Source: an archaeon (GTDB lineage: Archaea > Undinarchaeota > Undinarchaeia > Undinarchaeales > JALTGF01). Taken from it: a stretch of 5,186 nucleotides of DNA. Made by a program: the position numbers and the translations under genes. Positions 4,490 through 5,186 of the stretch are shown here, in pieces (position 1 is the first letter of the stretch; every line of letters begins with the position of its first letter). The stretch lies in contig JALTGF010000018.1 in assembly GCA_027077325.1 (NCBI GenBank), forward strand, positions 1-5,186. Direction: 5' to 3'. The notes beneath the pieces are model-generated. The model was not told the origin of the DNA, made no database searches, and worked only from the letters and a program-made list of their open reading frames with translations.

Positions 4490-5186
4490 GCTTGAATAGT
4501 TCATTATCCCCTTATGTTTTTCAATGCCGTGCTTTAATGCAAATGGAAAAATAAGTGTTGTTGTTATACTGGTTGCAACCAGTACTGAAAATAGTTCAGA
4601 AGTTATAAGCCCAAATTTCAAGGCGGTAATTGCAATAATTAAGTCAACTCCCCCTCTAGAGTTCATTGCCCAACCAATAAGGTAAAGTTGATCCAACTTT
4701 AATTTGCTAAATGGCTTTATTGCCATTGTTCCAACTATCTTCCCTGCTATTGCTATTGCAACTGCTCCAAGCAACAGCAACGGCCCTCCTGCAAGAATTG
4801 ACTTATAATCAAATTCCAGCCCAATTTCAATAAAAAAGAATGGAATTAAGAATGCAAGAGTCATTAATTTTATCGATTCCATAACATCTTTTTCAGTTCT
4901 TTTTTCTGCTTTTGTTTTTCGGTGTATCCCCATAATTGAAACTTGAATAATAAATCCAGCGAATATTGCCCCAATTAGATAACCAATCTCAAGGACGGTA
5001 GAAAATGCTGCAATGAAGAACACATTTATTAATACTATTAGATAGAAATCAACATCATCTGTCGTTCTTTCAACAAAATCGATAACTTTTGAGAGTACCT
5101 TAAAGAAAAACACTATCAAAATTGCAAATACAATTAACTGAAATGGAAACAGCACTAACTCTTTAATGCCACCGCTATGCCCGAGT
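4484..5186 (-). CDS. CPA2-type cation:proton antiporter, C-terminal part (5' end outside window)
   Basis: The frame is open from the right edge (first full codon at 5185) to TGA at 4486-4484, giving 233 residues. The in-frame GTG at 5155 is internal: the residues before it continue without a stop and no promoter precedes it. Numbering from the first full codon, family features are a GYLIGAIFAGF helix (about 68-78), IPFFFIEIGLEFD (about 114-126) and MNSRGGVDLIIA (about 174-185), the arginine-glycine helix of CPA2 exchangers. Basic and charged loops (HRKTKAEKRTEKD) separate the helices. The protein should exchange Na+ or K+ for H+ across the cell membrane. It ends in a short hydrophilic tail, with no sign of the TrkA-N or TrkA-C regulatory domains found in KefB/KefC-type members. 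The N-terminal half, including the first core helices, lies outside the window. Confidence 0.87.
   Translation of the reverse strand, partial: LGHSGGIKELVLFPFQLIVFAILIVFFFKVLSKVIDFVERTTDDVDFYLIVLINVFFIAAFSTVLEIGYLIGAIFAGFIIQVSIMGIHRKTKAEKRTEKDVMESIKLMTLAFLIPFFFIEIGLEFDYKSILAGGPLLLLGAVAIAIAGKIVGTMAIKPFSKLKLDQLYLIGWAMNSRGGVDLIIAITALKFGLITSELFSVLVATSITTTLIFPFALKHGIEKHKGIMNYSSR

Noticed and set aside
3629..4495. Plus-strand open frames at 3629-4057 and 4172-4495 opposite the exchanger gene.
   Set aside because: They are antisense shadows of a conserved membrane protein, with no promoter, ribosome site or recognisable domain.
5153..5155. GTG at 5155 (minus strand) as the start of the CPA2 antiporter.
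   Set aside because: The frame continues to the right edge and the protein would lack its first core helices; no promoter or Shine-Dalgarno precedes it.

Overview
The window looks like a piece of an AT-rich archaeal chromosome. The markers are a Nob1-type PIN/zinc-ribbon endonuclease, a hypusine-loop aIF5A, and BRE/TATA-type promoters placed about 26-29 bases before start codons, as expected for short-leader or leaderless transcripts. The very tight packing (overlapping stops and starts, almost no spacers) and the compact proteins would fit a small-genome lineage such as DPANN. That lineage guess is an inference; no rRNA or other phylogenetic marker is present to fix it.

Layout. At 1-578 (+) is the C-terminal part of an Mrp/NBP35-type P-loop ATPase whose N-terminus lies outside the window. 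It converges on, and overlaps by 27 bases, the minus-strand pair at 552-1933: nob1 and, upstream of it, a calcineurin-type metallophosphoesterase, joined by an ATGA stop/start overlap. An 85-base divergent intergenic region (1934-2018) holds two back-to-back archaeal promoters and a perfect 18-bp palindrome. It drives the phosphoesterase/nob1 operon leftward and aIF5A (2019-2465) rightward.

Directly after the aIF5A stop, a clear BRE/TATA box precedes a two-gene membrane operon. This consists of a 48-residue two-helix small protein (2505-2651) and, sharing the A of a TAATG junction, a 301-residue polytopic SpoIIM/DUF95-like protein (2651-3556). That operon converges with a 4-base overlap on a minus-strand ion-transport operon: a CPA2-type cation:proton antiporter, truncated by the window edge (4484-5186), followed by a CaCA-family cation/Ca2+ exchanger (3553-4470).

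Functionally the window mixes ribosome biogenesis and translation genes (Nob1, aIF5A), an Fe-S-type ATPase that has lost its cysteine loop, and membrane or ion-homeostasis genes. I see no mobile element, CRISPR array, tRNA or rRNA, and no stretch of 300 bases without a gene. The points most worth a second look are the Mrp protein without its CxxC motif, the small membrane protein coupled to the SpoIIM-like gene, the proline-rich linker in aIF5A, and the palindrome in the aIF5A promoter.
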